Origin: an uncultured Bacteroides sp.
GTDB lineage: Bacteria; Bacteroidota; Bacteroidia; Bacteroidales; Bacteroidaceae
Assembly (NCBI RefSeq): GCF_910585845.1
Contig: NZ_CAJUHF010000039.1
Location: 9,007-35,239 of the forward strand
DNA: 26,233 bases
Direction of reading: 5' to 3'
Part shown: in pieces, positions 25,797-26,233 of the stretch
Layout: each line of letters opens with the position of its first letter
Numbering within the stretch: position 1 is the stretch's first letter
Position numbers and translations under genes: made by a program
Notes under the pieces: generated by a model
Told to the model about the DNA's origin: nothing
Databases searched by the model: none
The model's input: only the letters and a program-made list of their open reading frames with translations

Positions 25797-25878
25797 TGGA
25801 AGCCTTGTACAGGAGTTAGAGGGAAAGGAGTTTATTGAAGTTGATGAGTTTGTAAATTGGACACTAATGAGAAGAGCT

Positions 25879-25938
25879 TAAGAACTTAAAAACTCAAACT
25901 CTATTGGCCGTCAACTCCTAACAGAGCGAAGCGGAGTG
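25879..25938. repeat. Right-edge repeat related to the left-edge cluster
   Basis: Contains the exact 16-mer AACTTAAAAACTCAAA (25883-25898), identical to 311-326, and GAGCGAAGCGGAGTG (25924-25938), which matches the reverse complement of 99-113 at 14 of 15 positions. The order of the two motifs is that of the left element read in reverse complement, so the locus is framed by inverted copies. Confidence 0.75.
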
Positions 25939-26233
25939 AATAGGTGCTACGATAGTCACGACATTTTATCACATCATTCTGTACCAACCTGTAAAAACAG
26001 ACACTAAAATAATCATTTGCATACGTAACGGAATTACAGCTAGACGTACGATTACGCAATCAAAGTGCCGCTGCAAATTTACGAACCTACGCCAACCGCT
26101 CCATAAATGTCCTATCCTTATGGGTTGTATACATATTATCTGTTGGCGGAATTAAAATATCACTCTACTTCTGTTTTTTATTTTAGTAGATGACAAAAAT
26201 TAAATTTATGCTGTTAAACACTTAATTTTCAGT

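Larger units (their letters stand above)
25588..26233. other. 646-bp non-coding right end
   Basis: Holds the susC leader and promoter candidate, the two dyads, the edge repeat at 25879-25938 and about 290 bp of AT-rich sequence with no convincing gene on either strand. A short ATG frame near 26187 stops after about 11 codons. The regulator expected near a susCD pair may lie beyond the window. Confidence 0.7.

Noticed and set aside
26187..26222. Plus-strand ATG near the right end as the start of the next gene
   Set aside because: The frame reaches a stop after about 11 codons.
1..26233. tRNA, rRNA, insertion sequence or integrase
   Set aside because: No transposase or integrase frame and no tRNA-like cloverleaf noticed; the edge repeats are not terminal inverted repeats of a recognisable IS.

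Overview
The window is a Bacteroidota (Bacteroides-like) polysaccharide utilisation locus (PUL). Signs of this are a SusC/SusD pair, a full set of exported glycoside hydrolases, AT-rich leaders without clear Shine-Dalgarno sequences, and several Bacteroides-type promoter boxes (TAnnTTTG). All eleven genes lie on the minus strand and read from right to left. The species cannot be fixed from the sequence.

Layout in transcription order: SusC-like TonB-dependent transporter (25587-22300); SusD-like lipoprotein (22283-20274); a two-module GH43 (exo-beta-1,3-galactanase type) + GH16 enzyme (20114-18174); DUF2264/GH154-like protein (18058-16808); BNR_4 propeller protein of the GH145/PL42 type (16774-15485); GH105 unsaturated glucuronyl hydrolase (15403-14279); a GH43+GH97 fusion (14074-11132); two tandem GH51 arabinofuranosidases, the first with a degenerate half-propeller at its N terminus (11081-8553 and 8461-6521); a GH2 beta-galactosidase (6402-3313); and, after a strong terminator and a 663-bp gap, a GH115 alpha-glucuronidase (2649-322). 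No regulator, SusE/F-type surface binding protein or transposase is visible.

The combination best fits type II arabinogalactan (arabinogalactan-protein, gum-arabic-like glycan). The GH43+GH16 enzyme would cut the beta-1,3-galactan backbone and GH2 the beta-galactosyl side chains. The GH51s and the GH43 half of the GH43-GH97 protein would remove arabinose, and GH97 a terminal alpha-galactose or beta-L-arabinopyranose. BNR_4, GH105, DUF2264 and GH115 would deal with the Rha-GlcA/GlcA/MeGlcA caps. Substrate is an inference from family content.

Non-coding structure: a 22-bp phased array of six units around the palindrome CTCATGAG (2903-3034) upstream of the GH115 gene; a 38-bp perfect palindrome acting as a terminator (3166-3203); a dyad across the GH2 promoter and leader; hairpins after susD and after GH105; and related repeat elements at both outer edges of the locus (99-326 and 25879-25938), which share an exact 16-mer and a 14/15-match GAGCGAAGCG[A/G]AGTG motif. 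The left edge also starts inside a 15-bp tandem repeat. The right-hand 646 bases (25588-26233) hold the presumed susC promoter and no convincing gene.
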